From Flavobacteriales bacterium (lineage in GTDB: Bacteria; Bacteroidota; Bacteroidia; NS11-12g; UBA9320): a DNA stretch of 64,000 bases. The position numbers and the translations under genes are program-made. Below are positions 35,906-45,964 of the stretch, piece by piece; the stretch's first letter is position 1; every line of letters starts with the position of its first letter. The notes below the pieces were generated by a model. That model ran no database searches and was not told the DNA's origin. It saw only the letters and a list, made by a program, of their open reading frames with translations. The stretch spans positions 47,057 through 111,056 of the forward strand of contig JACJZW010000011.1 in assembly GCA_020635355.1 (NCBI GenBank). Direction: 5' to 3'.

Positions 35906-36859
35906 TTAAGTCTTCTGTCCGCGCAAGTTTGGAATCCAGTTCTTATTTACCCGACCACCTGAACGTTTAAATGGTATGGTAAAGCCCAGCTTTAATCCAG
36001 CTGTATGATTCACCATGCCGGGAATAACACCAACCTCATTTTTAAAATCCTTGATCCATTTGGCCGGCACCTCGTAATCCTTCCAGTGCTGGAATCGGTA
36101 AAAGGCTTCTACATACAACCCAAATCGCTGCTGTTCCTTAAAAAAGTAACGGGCGCTGGCGTGAATCTCCATACCTCGACGCTTTTTGTTGGCGTCATAA
36201 TAATCCTCATCCGCATTTTTTCCAGCCCACATACCACCATATCGCAGACCTATCCGTCCGTGGTCTTCCATGGCATAATGGATCCCCAACCCCGCACGTG
36301 AGACTGTGATGGGCCGCATTCCCAGAAAGAGTTCTTCATCCGGCTTGTTGTCTGGATTGATATTTTCAAATGACCCCAGCCCAAACGTAGACCATCCGAA
36401 ATAGTATCCACCATAAAACTGGTTCTTCCCAATTCCCATTTCAAAGGATAGAATATCCAGACTGTACCCATATCCTTTGGCACCGGATCGGACTTGCTTA
36501 TCGACGTTTTGAAGCTTGCCAATCCCAATCATGTTGCCTGGATTTTCAAGGGTATCGCCCCCTGATTCATTAAAAGCCGCACCTATGATGTACATCAACC
36601 CGGAGAAATCGGCTTCCATGATAAAGTTCTCATCCTGCGTACCCATGATCAAATTCCAATTGGAATATACCATCCGATCACTGTGGTAATTGAGGTTCTT
36701 CAAATTCGCTGGAAGATTGTTCGTATTGGTAACGGCATAGGCGTTGTTGTAGGTCTTTAACACACCTTCATATCCGATTAAAATGTAGTTGGGTTTACTC
36801 TGAGCCTGGCACAAAAGGGTAACCACACCAAGCACGAAGGTCAGGTAATATTTAAGCAT
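35906..36859 (-). CDS. Outer-membrane-type protein of unknown function
   Basis: About 317 residues from the ATG at 36859, with a signal peptide (LTFVLGVVTLLCQAQS, about residues 1-20). The mature part has alternating aromatic/polar strands ending in aromatic residues (FYGGYYFGWSTFG, EIHASARYFF, VEAFYRFQHW), as in small outer-membrane beta-barrels. There is no T9SS C-terminal domain. I do not recognise the family. It is transcribed against the polysaccharide genes and follows a repeat array, so it may be a later insertion. Confidence 0.65.
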   Translation of the reverse strand: MLKYYLTFVLGVVTLLCQAQSKPNYILIGYEGVLKTYNNAYAVTNTNNLPANLKNLNYHSDRMVYSNWNLIMGTQDENFIMEADFSGLMYIIGAAFNESGGDTLENPGNMIGIGKLQNVDKQVRSGAKGYGYSLDILSFEMGIGKNQFYGGYYFGWSTFGLGSFENINPDNKPDEELFLGMRPITVSRAGLGIHYAMEDHGRIGLRYGGMWAGKNADEDYYDANKKRRGMEIHASARYFFKEQQRFGLYVEAFYRFQHWKDYEVPAKWIKDFKNEVGVIPGMVNHTAGLKLGFTIPFKRSGGRVNKNWIPNLRGQKT

Positions 36860-36883
36860 CAGTTTAAGACATTGGTTGAACAA

Positions 36884-37099
36884 TATTACACATTATCCGC
36901 TGGGGTCCCCAAACCGTAGGCCTGAGACGTGCGGTTTGACGAGGTTTCCTGTAACCAAACACCACACAGATTTCAACCATTTTCATCGTGCGGTAGAAGT
37001 CAATTTGATCAGGTTGCCATAGTTTGATTTGAAACTCCATGATGAACTCCCAGCATAACACCTACTCAATCCAAATTCCGTCCTATAAACCGATTAAAT
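36884..37099. other. Intergenic region between divergent genes
   Basis: A 216-240 bp gap separates the outer-membrane-type gene from glycosyltransferase paralogue 2. It must hold promoters in both directions, but I cannot pick convincing -7 boxes, and short frames here have no family features. Confidence 0.4.
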
Positions 37100-38296
37100 T
37101 TGCCCACGTTGAAAGGTCTGTATCTCAGAACGGTTTATTTTCTTGGGTTTACCTCCGGTGGCAGTGTTACACATACTTCCGGAGTGGTGAACGCCATGGC
37201 AAGGCAGACCACTTTGGATCTGGTTTCAAACGATGAACTTCCAGGCGTTCAAATTGAACCCGAAATCATTTCGCCCATTCTGCGCAGATTACCCTTCTTT
37301 AACGAGGTCTTGTTCAACTTCAAAGTCATTCGCAAACTGAAAAATCGAACTGGACAGTACCAGTTTTTATATCAGCGCTTTAGTGGCGAATCATTCTGTG
37401 GAGCTGCCCTTTCGAAGCGATGGCGAATACCCTTTGTCCTGGAATTCAATTCTTCCGAGGTATGGAAGCTTCAGAATTGGAGCAGGGGGGCAAACCCATT
37501 GAAAAACGCGTTTAAAAAGTACATCCAACTTCCGGTAGTTCGTCGTATTGAGCACTATAACCTTCAAACAGCCGCCCACATTGTTGTGGTTTCGGATACG
37601 CTCAAGGAGAACCTGATTTCAGAGGGTGTTGAACCCACGAAGATCCTGGTGAACCCAAACGGCGTGGATGTCGCCAAATTTGATCAAGCCAGTGGGGCTG
37701 AAATTCGTCAGCAGTTTCAATTTGGTGACGATTTCGTCTTTGGTTTTATCGGCACCTTCGGTAAATGGCACGGCGTTTTGGAACTAGCCGAAGCCATTGT
37801 TTTATTTCAGAAAGAACGCCCCCATTCCAATGTTCGATTCTTGATCATTGGCGATGGTAAGTTATATCCAGAGTTCAAAACCATTCTTGAATCGGCACCT
37901 GAGCAGGACAAAATCACCCTGACCGGCTCCATCCATCAACGTCAGGGACCTGAGTATTTAAAGGCCTGTGACGCCTTTTTATCGCCTCACATACCAAACC
38001 CGGATGGGACAAAATTCTTTGGGTCGCCCACCAAGTTATTTGAATATATGGCATGTTCAAAGCCCATCATTGCGAGTGACCTGGATCAGATCGGTGAGAT
38101 TCTCACCCATGAAAAAACAGCCCTTCTGTGCACACCGGGTGATGTTTCTGATTTGGTTCATCGAATGATGCAGCTCCTGGACACCCCATCCCTGCAGCAA
38201 ACCTTGGGTGTTAATGCCCGGAAATTGGTGGAACTCAATTATTCCTGGGACGTTCATGTTTCCAAGATCCTCAGTGTTATCTCTCCGGCACCATGA
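37100..38296 (+). CDS. GT4 family glycosyltransferase (paralogue 2)
   Basis: The 398-residue protein is the paralogue of the gene at 32390-33604. They share YLRT...GGSV(A/T)HT(A/S)GV, FGFIG(S/T)FG(Q/K)WHG, a SPTKLFEYMA donor-site block and NPDGT(R/K)FFGSP. It starts at a TTG (37100) and the stop overlaps the heparinase-like gene by 4 nt. Two near-duplicate transferases imply two related sugar additions or a duplicated, diverged step. Confidence 0.85.
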   Translation: MPTLKGLYLRTVYFLGFTSGGSVTHTSGVVNAMARQTTLDLVSNDELPGVQIEPEIISPILRRLPFFNEVLFNFKVIRKLKNRTGQYQFLYQRFSGESFCGAALSKRWRIPFVLEFNSSEVWKLQNWSRGANPLKNAFKKYIQLPVVRRIEHYNLQTAAHIVVVSDTLKENLISEGVEPTKILVNPNGVDVAKFDQASGAEIRQQFQFGDDFVFGFIGTFGKWHGVLELAEAIVLFQKERPHSNVRFLIIGDGKLYPEFKTILESAPEQDKITLTGSIHQRQGPEYLKACDAFLSPHIPNPDGTKFFGSPTKLFEYMACSKPIIASDLDQIGEILTHEKTALLCTPGDVSDLVHRMMQLLDTPSLQQTLGVNARKLVELNYSWDVHVSKILSVISPAP

Positions 38297-40473
38297 AGAA
38301 CATACGGGGTAAAATAGCGCACTTGTTAAAGTTTCCTCCGCACATCATCGTCCAGAAGATCTGGAACCGGTTGTGGGAAATCCAGCATCGAAAGCGGCAC
38401 GAACGGGAACTCATCACCACGGATATTCGCTCCAAACCCGGACATACCATCCGTTTGGGACGATTTAAATCATCCTGGTTGGAGAAGGATGATACAGCTC
38501 TCAACAGCCTGAACTGGCTAACAGATCGTTACATGGAACACCGGTTCGACTTGCTGGGATCCGGATGGGTTCGGAACAGTTATACCGATGAAGCACCCGG
38601 ATTGGAGCAGTATCGGTACGACCCCCGATGCGGTGTGGTTGAACTAGATGAACGTGGAGAATGGCTGAACCATGTGGTATTACCGGTTCACATCGGCTTT
38701 AGCCGAAAAATATGGCAGGAGATTATCCGCATCAAACCAGACTATCAGCCCATCGACTGGCAGCGAGATGTAAAATCAGGTTACCGATGGTCGGGCAAGA
38801 ACTGGTTCCGCAACCAACGATCCGGCAGCGATCAATCGCCGGGTGCCGATATTAAAATGCCGTGGGAGTTGAGCCGATTGCAGCACCTCAATCGAATGCT
38901 GTACGTGGCGGCACATTCCAACCGACGGGAAGAAATCATCCGGGAAGTAGTGGTTCAAATCCTCGACTTCATCGCCTCAAACCCAATTGGAATGGGAGCC
39001 AATTTCAACTGTCCGATGGATATCGGAATCCGCAACGCCAACATATTGGTGGCGTTGGATTTGGCTCGTCAGTTGGACGTTCATCAGATTATTAATCACG
39101 AACACATCAGTTGGATCAGCCGATATGTGAAAGAAAGTTCGGAGCACATTCTTACCGACATTGAATACCGCGAAGGGAAGACTTCCAACCACTACTTAGG
39201 TAATGTGCTCGGGATACTGTTTGCCGGAGTGTATTTACACGATTCGCCTAGAACGTCGCAGTATCTGGCCTTTGGCATTCAGGAATTGAAGCGATCCTTT
39301 GACCGACAGTTCTTTGATGATGGCAGCAACTTTGAGGGATCTACGGCTTATCACCGTCTGAGCGGAGAAATGATGGTGTATGGATTTGGATTGATTGGTA
39401 GACTCCATCTCACAGAATTGGAGAATCTCCGGTCGATAGAAATCAAAAGTTGGGATTGCAAATCTCCCCTTTTCAGGCCGGATATCGATTGGGTGTTGAA
39501 GCCCGATGACGTATTGCAAAAATTACATCGAAGCGCCGTATTCAGCCGAGCCATTACCAAACCCGACAGGACCATTGTACAGTTTGGCGATAACGACAGT
39601 GGCCGGTTTATGACCTTTTCTGCCCAGGGAGAAATGGTGGTGTTGGACGATGCATTTGAACGTTACAATAACTGGCAGGAGCGCCATCTCCATCCGGAGA
39701 TGACAGAGGTATTTGATGAAAACATGCTCACACAGTGCGCATTCATTTCTTCCGTATACGGACTGTTAAATGCACCGTTGGATAATGTCGATTTCATCGA
39801 ATACACGCTGTTCAAACACATGGGAACCAACGTAGTAAAGTTGAATGATCTCGCAGAACCATCCATGCCGGAGTCCTTCGGTTCCTTTTCCGACTTTACT
39901 CAATGGCCACATTCGGTCACTAAAGAATTCATCCTTCCTGAGGGTTCCAATACGAACGTTGACGTACACCTGTTTCCTGATTTTCAGCTGGCAACGTTGT
40001 CCGGTGACCAATTATTCATTGCCTTGAGCGGTATCAGCAACCCAAATCAACATCACTCCTTGTCCCATGTCCACAACGATAAAGGAGCGGTTGAGTTGAG
40101 TATTGGTCGTGAAAATATCCTTCGCGATCCGGGAACCTACCTCTACACACCCATTCCGGAACGTCGCATTGAGTTCCGATCGGTACACGCCCACAATACC
40201 ATCCTTATTGAAAATCGGGAACAGAATGAACCGTTGCCGGGAGCCATGGGTTTATTCAACATGCATCCCAAGGTTTCGGTTGAAGCAATGTTGGCCACAT
40301 CCACTGAACTCAAAGTTGAGTTGCACTACAACGGGTATAAACACGTTCGGGTGGTGAACGTTTCGGATGGATTGGTGTCCATCACCGATTGGTGCACCCA
40401 TCCCTTTAGTCAGAATTTCAATTCTCTGAACTGGTTTTCAAACGGTTACGGAAAACGCTTTCAAACCTCATGA
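38293..40473 (+). CDS. Heparinase II/III-like protein in polysaccharide locus
   Basis: 726 residues with no signal peptide. The central part is an (alpha/alpha) toroid with ANFNCPMDIGIRNANIL, TSNHYLGNVLGIL and GSTAYHRLSGEM; the C-terminal beta-sandwich has LSHVHNDKGAVELSIG. The N-H-Y and His residues match catalytic positions of heparinase II/III (PL12/15/21) polysaccharide lyases. Such proteins recur in exopolysaccharide biosynthesis loci, where they may trim or edit uronic-acid-containing polymer. Start and stop overlap both neighbouring transferase genes by 4 nt, so the three are translationally coupled. Confidence 0.82.
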   Translation: MKNIRGKIAHLLKFPPHIIVQKIWNRLWEIQHRKRHERELITTDIRSKPGHTIRLGRFKSSWLEKDDTALNSLNWLTDRYMEHRFDLLGSGWVRNSYTDEAPGLEQYRYDPRCGVVELDERGEWLNHVVLPVHIGFSRKIWQEIIRIKPDYQPIDWQRDVKSGYRWSGKNWFRNQRSGSDQSPGADIKMPWELSRLQHLNRMLYVAAHSNRREEIIREVVVQILDFIASNPIGMGANFNCPMDIGIRNANILVALDLARQLDVHQIINHEHISWISRYVKESSEHILTDIEYREGKTSNHYLGNVLGILFAGVYLHDSPRTSQYLAFGIQELKRSFDRQFFDDGSNFEGSTAYHRLSGEMMVYGFGLIGRLHLTELENLRSIEIKSWDCKSPLFRPDIDWVLKPDDVLQKLHRSAVFSRAITKPDRTIVQFGDNDSGRFMTFSAQGEMVVLDDAFERYNNWQERHLHPEMTEVFDENMLTQCAFISSVYGLLNAPLDNVDFIEYTLFKHMGTNVVKLNDLAEPSMPESFGSFSDFTQWPHSVTKEFILPEGSNTNVDVHLFPDFQLATLSGDQLFIALSGISNPNQHHSLSHVHNDKGAVELSIGRENILRDPGTYLYTPIPERRIEFRSVHAHNTILIENREQNEPLPGAMGLFNMHPKVSVEAMLATSTELKVELHYNGYKHVRVVNVSDGLVSITDWCTHPFSQNFNSLNWFSNGYGKRFQTS

Positions 40474-41765
40474 CCCGTATCCTCCTCATCAGCTATTATT
40501 GGCCACCAGCGGGTGGCGGCGGCGTACAGCGCTGGCTGAAGATGTCCAAGTATATCGCTGACATGCCCGACGTGGAATTGCTGGTCTATACGCCAGAGAA
40601 TGGTGAAGTTCCGGTTGTGGATGAATCCCTGATTTCAGAAGTTGATGCTCGGATAAAGGTGATCAAAACTCCCATTTGGGAACCGTATTCCTGGTACAAA
40701 CGATTCACCGGTAGAAAGAAAAATGAGAAGGTTTATTCCGGCTTCATCAGCGACAAGAAAGAGTCTTGGATGCAGAAACTGGCCGTTTTCATTCGAGGCA
40801 ATTTGTTCATTCCGGATGCGCGTATGTTCTGGATCAAGCCGTCAGTTAAGTTCCTGTCAGCCTATTTAAAGGATCATCCGGTTGACGTGGTGATTTCCAC
40901 CGGTCCGCCGCACTCCATGCATCGCATTGCTCTGGGGTTAAAAAAACGATTGAACATCCGCTGGATAGCCGATTTTCGGGATCCCTGGACCAACATCGAT
41001 TTCTACCATCAGCTGAGATTAACCCGGTGGGGTGATCGTAGGCATCATCGGATGGAAGCCGAGGTCTTGCAACACGCTGATCGGATTGTAACCGTATCGC
41101 CCAGCTGGGCCAAGGACTTCAAACGACTTTGTGGCAGGGACGATATTGAAGTGATCAATAACGGTTATGACCCGGCAGATTTAAAGGGCGATGCCGTACC
41201 ACCCGAACACACCTTCACGATATGCCACATCGGTTCCATGAATAAGGATCGGAATGTTCCCGGGCTATGGAAGGCCTTGGCTGAGTTGAAGGAGGAAGGG
41301 AACATGGACACCTTCCGGATCAAACTGGTGGGTCAGGTGGATCATGCCGTGCTGCTCGCCATTCAAACTGCTGGATTGTCGGAACATTTGGATCACATCC
41401 ACTTCAAATCACATGCCGATGTGATGGACGACTTGCTCTCGGCCAGCATTTTATTACTTCCGGTAAACGATACGCCCAACAGTGCGGGTGTGGTGCCGGG
41501 CAAGTTATATGAGTACATGGGTGCCCAACGTCCCATCCTGGTTATTGGCCCTCCAACAGGCGATTCCGCCACCATTGTCATTAAGTCTGATGCCGGTGCC
41601 GTGCACGGTTACGATGATGTAACGGGGATAAAAAATAGCCTGCTGGTCTGGCAAAAATCGCATCGGCAAGGGACCTTGAAACAATCATCTTCCGGTGTTG
41701 AACAATACAGTCGGAAAGCACTGGCCGAGAAATACCTGGCCTTAATTGACCGAATGATTCCATAA
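40470..41765 (+). CDS. GT4 family glycosyltransferase
   Basis: 431 residues with the N-terminal motif LLISYYWPPAGGGGVQRWLK, a central IRWIADFRDPWTNIDFYHQ, and the donor-site region SAGVVPGKLYEYMGAQRPIL. It belongs to GT4-like glycosyltransferases but is not close to the two paralogues upstream. The start overlaps the heparinase-like gene by 4 nt. It is the last plus-strand gene of the polysaccharide run. Confidence 0.84.
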   Translation: MTRILLISYYWPPAGGGGVQRWLKMSKYIADMPDVELLVYTPENGEVPVVDESLISEVDARIKVIKTPIWEPYSWYKRFTGRKKNEKVYSGFISDKKESWMQKLAVFIRGNLFIPDARMFWIKPSVKFLSAYLKDHPVDVVISTGPPHSMHRIALGLKKRLNIRWIADFRDPWTNIDFYHQLRLTRWGDRRHHRMEAEVLQHADRIVTVSPSWAKDFKRLCGRDDIEVINNGYDPADLKGDAVPPEHTFTICHIGSMNKDRNVPGLWKALAELKEEGNMDTFRIKLVGQVDHAVLLAIQTAGLSEHLDHIHFKSHADVMDDLLSASILLLPVNDTPNSAGVVPGKLYEYMGAQRPILVIGPPTGDSATIVIKSDAGAVHGYDDVTGIKNSLLVWQKSHRQGTLKQSSSGVEQYSRKALAEKYLALIDRMIP

Positions 41766-41873
41766 ACTATCGGCACAGATTACGCATCAAGAGGTCTGTT
41801 GACTCAGCACATCTGGAGTTATTTCGTACGCCTCAATGACACATCCTATTTCGGCTCATCATACCTTGTGACG

Positions 41874-42245
41874 ATGAAATCTCGGTTTGTTTGGATCATT
41901 CTGGCCATGGGTTTAATCATGGGATGCCATACACAAGATGGTTCACTGTTTCGAAGTGTGGATGGGAATTACCGGGGTACATTTACCCGCGCTTCTCAAA
42001 CCTCAGAAGTTGACCTAGTTCTTGACAATGGTCGATTTTCGGGTTCAGCTGATAGCGTTGCCCGTATTGGTTCCGGCAGCTATGATATTAACTCCGGTGA
42101 GATTGAATTTGTGGACGAAAATTTTTGGACCGCGGATTTCGACTGGAGCTTAATCCTAAATGGCACCTGGGAATTTGAGAAAAACGGGCGTGAATTGGTA
42201 CTCACCCATGAACGAGGTGACGTGTATCGATTGATAAAGAAATGA
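41874..42245 (+). CDS. Small lipoprotein of unknown function
   Basis: About 123 residues from the ATG at 41874, the start of a lipoprotein signal with Cys18 (AMGLIMGC). The mature part is a small beta-rich domain (GNYRGTFTRASQTSEVDLVL ... GSGSYDINSGEIEF) resembling lipocalin-like or DUF-type extracytoplasmic lipoproteins. The frame opens earlier (41799) but lacks a signal there. Its link to the polysaccharide genes is positional only. It converges on wecB. Confidence 0.65.
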   Translation: MKSRFVWIILAMGLIMGCHTQDGSLFRSVDGNYRGTFTRASQTSEVDLVLDNGRFSGSADSVARIGSGSYDINSGEIEFVDENFWTADFDWSLILNGTWEFEKNGRELVLTHERGDVYRLIKK

Positions 42246-42255
42246 CTTGCCTGAC

Positions 42256-43353
42256 TTACAGGATCTCATCCAATATCTTGCCGATACGATCGGTAGCCTG
42301 GCCATCCCAGAGTGGAGGAATCAAGCCGGTTTTATAGGATCCATCCGTAATCTGACGGATATAGCCTTCCACTTCTTCCGGATCGAATTTCACCAGGGTA
42401 TTCGTACCAATATCGATCGTTACCGGCCGTTCGGTGCTGGGTCGAAGCGTGAGGCATGGCACCTGTCTGAAGGTGGTTTCTTCCTGAATTCCACCACTGT
42501 CTGTTAGTACGAACTTACACTCCGCGATTAACCGCTGAAACGCAAAGTAATCCAATGGATCCGTCAGGATAACCTGATCGTTTTTCGTCAATCGATCCGC
42601 TAAGCCGAAATCCTCCAACCGCTTTCGCGTCCGCGGATGAATGGGGAATACAATCTTGTAGTTCTGAGCGGCAAACTCAATCATTCGAAGGAGTTTTTCC
42701 AGCCCATCCCTGGAATCCACATTTCCGGGACGATGCATGGTCATCAGCACAAAACCACCTGTTTTCAACTTATACTGATCCATCACCGGACTCTGTTGAA
42801 TCTGGGGTTCAAAAGCAACCAGCGTATCAATCATGGTATTACCCACGAAGTGAATTCGTCCGGGAGCATTTTCATTCTTCAAGTGATCCAAGCCGCTTTG
42901 TTCCGTAACAAAATACTCATCGGTAATCATATCGGTGAGGATCCGGTTGATTTCCTCCGGCATTGTGCGATCAAAACTTCGCAATCCGCTTTCCAGGTGG
43001 GCCAGTCGCGTATGCGTTTTGTTGGCTGAAATGGAAGCGGCCAAGGTGGAATTCACATCCCCGGGGGTAATGAGCAAATCAGGTTGCCACTCCTCCAGAA
43101 GAGTTCCTAACTGGGTGATAATCTCCCCAATTTGGACCACGGGACTCATGCCTTTGGTTTGCAGAAAATGATCCGGCTTTCGCAAGCCAAACTGCTCGAA
43201 GAACACGTCCGACATGTTGCGATCGTAATGCTGACCGGTATGAATCAGCCTCATTTCAAAACGATTGCCGTATGAACTCAGGACACGCTCAAACTGCGTA
43301 ATCTTTATAAAATTGGGTCGGGTACCAACTACGATACCGATCTTTTTCGTCAT
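42256..43353 (-). CDS. wecB: UDP-N-acetylglucosamine 2-epimerase (non-hydrolysing)
   Basis: The 365-residue protein has KIGIVVGTRPNFIKITQF at the start, THTRLAHLESGLRSFDR, and the UDP-binding C-terminal block KFVLTDSGGIQEETTF. The reaction is reversible epimerisation of UDP-GlcNAc to UDP-ManNAc in the cytosol, feeding surface polysaccharides. It lies next to the polysaccharide locus on the opposite strand, 2 nt after a YfhO-type membrane protein gene, and probably supplies a ManNAc-derived sugar. Confidence 0.92.
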   Translation of the reverse strand: MTKKIGIVVGTRPNFIKITQFERVLSSYGNRFEMRLIHTGQHYDRNMSDVFFEQFGLRKPDHFLQTKGMSPVVQIGEIITQLGTLLEEWQPDLLITPGDVNSTLAASISANKTHTRLAHLESGLRSFDRTMPEEINRILTDMITDEYFVTEQSGLDHLKNENAPGRIHFVGNTMIDTLVAFEPQIQQSPVMDQYKLKTGGFVLMTMHRPGNVDSRDGLEKLLRMIEFAAQNYKIVFPIHPRTRKRLEDFGLADRLTKNDQVILTDPLDYFAFQRLIAECKFVLTDSGGIQEETTFRQVPCLTLRPSTERPVTIDIGTNTLVKFDPEEVEGYIRQITDGSYKTGLIPPLWDGQATDRIGKILDEIL

Positions 43354-43355
43354 GC

Positions 43356-45833
43356 TTATTTTTCTGTTTCAGTGCTGAAGTACGGTTTGAACTCCATGTA
43401 CAACCAACCAAAGAACACCAACAAAATGAGGATGGAAGAGGCCAGAGATACCTTCTCCCCTATCTCGTAGGTTTTCGGTTTAAATTCAAATACAATGTCA
43501 CTTTCACCGGCAGGGACCTTCATGGCCCGGAGCAGGTAATCGGCTCGTATGTGTTCAGCAGGTTCACCGTTTAACGTCACCGTCCATCCTTTGTTGGGTC
43601 CATACCAAATTTCAGAGAACACGACAAATCGTTCCTTGTCGGTATTGCATTTGTACACCAGACGATTCGGTTCATAGCTGGTCATGGCAATAGTGGCCAT
43701 GGATAATGAATCCCGCTTGGGTGGTTCAAATCCGTTCATATACGAATCGAAGGTAGTATGAACCACTGCCGTTGTGCGTGTATTGAGATCGTTGAGCGCT
43801 CCAATTTCATCCGTTGCAGTGGAGACATATTTGATCGAATCAACAAACCAGGCATTGCCCAGCGCCCCCGGATTGGGCTGCGCCTTGCCATCCCGATCAA
43901 TGATGTACTTCGTGTTAAACATATTGAGTACATCCATATTGATTTCCCGTGCGAATGAGCTATCGATCAAATCCTGAATGCGCTGCAATTTCACCGCGCT
44001 GTAACCACCAACCGTGTTGTGATGGTAGCTGGTCATACTGGAGTTGAAGGTATTGACCGACAAGTCAAGAACACGGTAGTATCCTCTACCCTGTGGTTCA
44101 TTCTGCATAATGGCCATATCTACCGGACGAGGAGCGGTGTTTTGCTTATACTTCGTTTTACTCACAAAATCGTCTGGTCCCAGATAGTTTCGATCCACCA
44201 TGAACATATCGCCCACGATTAAGACTCCGAGAACAATGATCACTACATTCATCTTCAGCTTTCGGGTCACAAACAAAAACAGCGAACCGGCGGCCAGCAG
44301 AATGAGGAAGAAGGTCCGCATTCCGGATGCGTGTAGCATGGAAACTCGATCGGCATTTAACCCATCGAGAAATTCTTCATACATGGCCTGGTTGCCTTGA
44401 AACTGGCTTTCATATTGTCCATCATAGAAGTGCGTCACTTCCAGGAAGGTTGGTGCAAAAAGGGTGTATAGCAAGGTTATGCCTAACGATATCCCGGCAG
44501 CGATAAACAGTTTTTCTTTCTTCTGCTTCTCACTGATTTTGGACGTCAGGAAATAAGATAAACCGGCCAACCCCACGATGGGGAACAGTGCCGACACCAC
44601 CCCCATGGCCGAATTGTGCGCCCGGAAGTTGGAGTATTTGGGAAAGTATTCGAAAAAGATGCGGTTGAAACTTTCGAAGTACTTACCCAGTGACAACAGG
44701 GCTACCAGCACGAAGGCACCGAAAATGGCGTATTTAAATCCTCCTCTGGGTAGTGTGAGCATGCCGAGGAAGAATAGGAAAAACACTATTGCGCCGTAGT
44801 AGGTTGGTCCATCGGTTGAGTCACCCCCACCCCAATACGTTGGGATGCGAACCGGTCTTGCTTTGGAAGGCTTACCGAAGAACTTGGTAAGTTCACTATC
44901 CTCTCGCATGATTTCCTGACTGCTTCCGCCCACGGCACCCGGAATAAAGGTTCCGAAAAAGTCGCGGGGAGCATTGCTCCATCGCATGGCGTAGTCCCAA
45001 TCCAAGCCTTCATTCTTGATCTCCGGATTGCGTGCCTGGGCTTCCTTCTTCAACTCCGATGTACCTCGCATCGTATCTTTAGAATACTCCAGCGTGGTGT
45101 ATATTTTGGAGAACGACGGCCCAATGGCCAGAATACCGCAGACCACCATGATGATAGTGGAATAGATATAGTTATCGATTGTTTTTTGGTAGATGGCAAA
45201 ACCAAAATAGATGATCATAAACAACACCATCCCGATGACAAAGTAGTAGGTCATCTGATAGTGGTTTGCACTGATGTTTAGGGAAAGTCCCAGCAGAAAA
45301 CAAACGGCCCCTTTGAGATATTGCTTTTTATTCAACAGGAGATAAACCCCGGCAATGACCAGTGGTATGTAGGAGATCGCCCGAAACTTCGACGTATGCC
45401 CAGCGTGATACAGCAGAACATTATTGGTGGTGAGTGAAAACGCCAATCCGCCTATGATGGCCAACCAATGCTCCACGCCCATGACCAACATCAGAATGTA
45501 AAAACAGAGAGCGGCCACAAAGAACCAGGCGATCGGGGCTTGCATGTACAATTGCATGATGCGCTCCACATAAATCCGGATGAGGTTTGAATTCTGCGGC
45601 GAACTAATCTGATAGGTTGGCATACCGCCAAACATGGCATTGGTCCATAAGGTTACATCACCTGTGCGTTTGTAATAATCGTTCGCCTCATGAGCCATAC
45701 CCATACCTTGAACGATATCGCCTTGCTCCAGCACCTTGCCGCCGATTTGCGGATGGAAATACAAGGCCAATACCACCAAAAAGATAGCGATGGCTGTGAT
45801 GTGCTTTATAAGTGGTTTCACCAATGCATTCAT
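43356..45833 (-). CDS. YfhO-family membrane protein
   Basis: About 825 residues, starting at the ATG at 45833 just before the first membrane segment (ITAIAIFLVVLALYFHP). A hydrophilic loop with QGMGMAHEANDYYKRTGD is followed by about twelve membrane segments, a large extracytoplasmic part (YRVLDLSVNTFNSS, YKCNTDKERFVVFSEIWYGP) and a final membrane helix. This is the layout of YfhO proteins, GT-C-related membrane proteins linked to glycosylation of envelope polymers in Firmicutes. It probably glycosylates an envelope component. It is co-transcribed with wecB. Confidence 0.8.
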   Translation of the reverse strand: MNALVKPLIKHITAIAIFLVVLALYFHPQIGGKVLEQGDIVQGMGMAHEANDYYKRTGDVTLWTNAMFGGMPTYQISSPQNSNLIRIYVERIMQLYMQAPIAWFFVAALCFYILMLVMGVEHWLAIIGGLAFSLTTNNVLLYHAGHTSKFRAISYIPLVIAGVYLLLNKKQYLKGAVCFLLGLSLNISANHYQMTYYFVIGMVLFMIIYFGFAIYQKTIDNYIYSTIIMVVCGILAIGPSFSKIYTTLEYSKDTMRGTSELKKEAQARNPEIKNEGLDWDYAMRWSNAPRDFFGTFIPGAVGGSSQEIMREDSELTKFFGKPSKARPVRIPTYWGGGDSTDGPTYYGAIVFFLFFLGMLTLPRGGFKYAIFGAFVLVALLSLGKYFESFNRIFFEYFPKYSNFRAHNSAMGVVSALFPIVGLAGLSYFLTSKISEKQKKEKLFIAAGISLGITLLYTLFAPTFLEVTHFYDGQYESQFQGNQAMYEEFLDGLNADRVSMLHASGMRTFFLILLAAGSLFLFVTRKLKMNVVIIVLGVLIVGDMFMVDRNYLGPDDFVSKTKYKQNTAPRPVDMAIMQNEPQGRGYYRVLDLSVNTFNSSMTSYHHNTVGGYSAVKLQRIQDLIDSSFAREINMDVLNMFNTKYIIDRDGKAQPNPGALGNAWFVDSIKYVSTATDEIGALNDLNTRTTAVVHTTFDSYMNGFEPPKRDSLSMATIAMTSYEPNRLVYKCNTDKERFVVFSEIWYGPNKGWTVTLNGEPAEHIRADYLLRAMKVPAGESDIVFEFKPKTYEIGEKVSLASSILILLVFFGWLYMEFKPYFSTETEK

Positions 45834-45952
45834 ACACGTGATATTAAGCGTCAAACCTGCATAAATTCCCCTCAATTTCCAAGCCCGCAGGCTAAAACTT
45901 GTCGGTATAGAGACGACTTTTCAACACGGGATGTTGCACCTCGTCAGATGGT

Positions 45953-45960
45953 TAACTTTG
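45953..45960 (+). promoter_or_regulatory. holB promoter -7 box (TAACTTTG)
   Basis: TAACTTTG matches TAnnTTTG and ends 4 nt before the GTG at 45965, predicting a leaderless holB-ricT mRNA. Confidence 0.6.
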
Positions 45961-45964
45961 AGGC

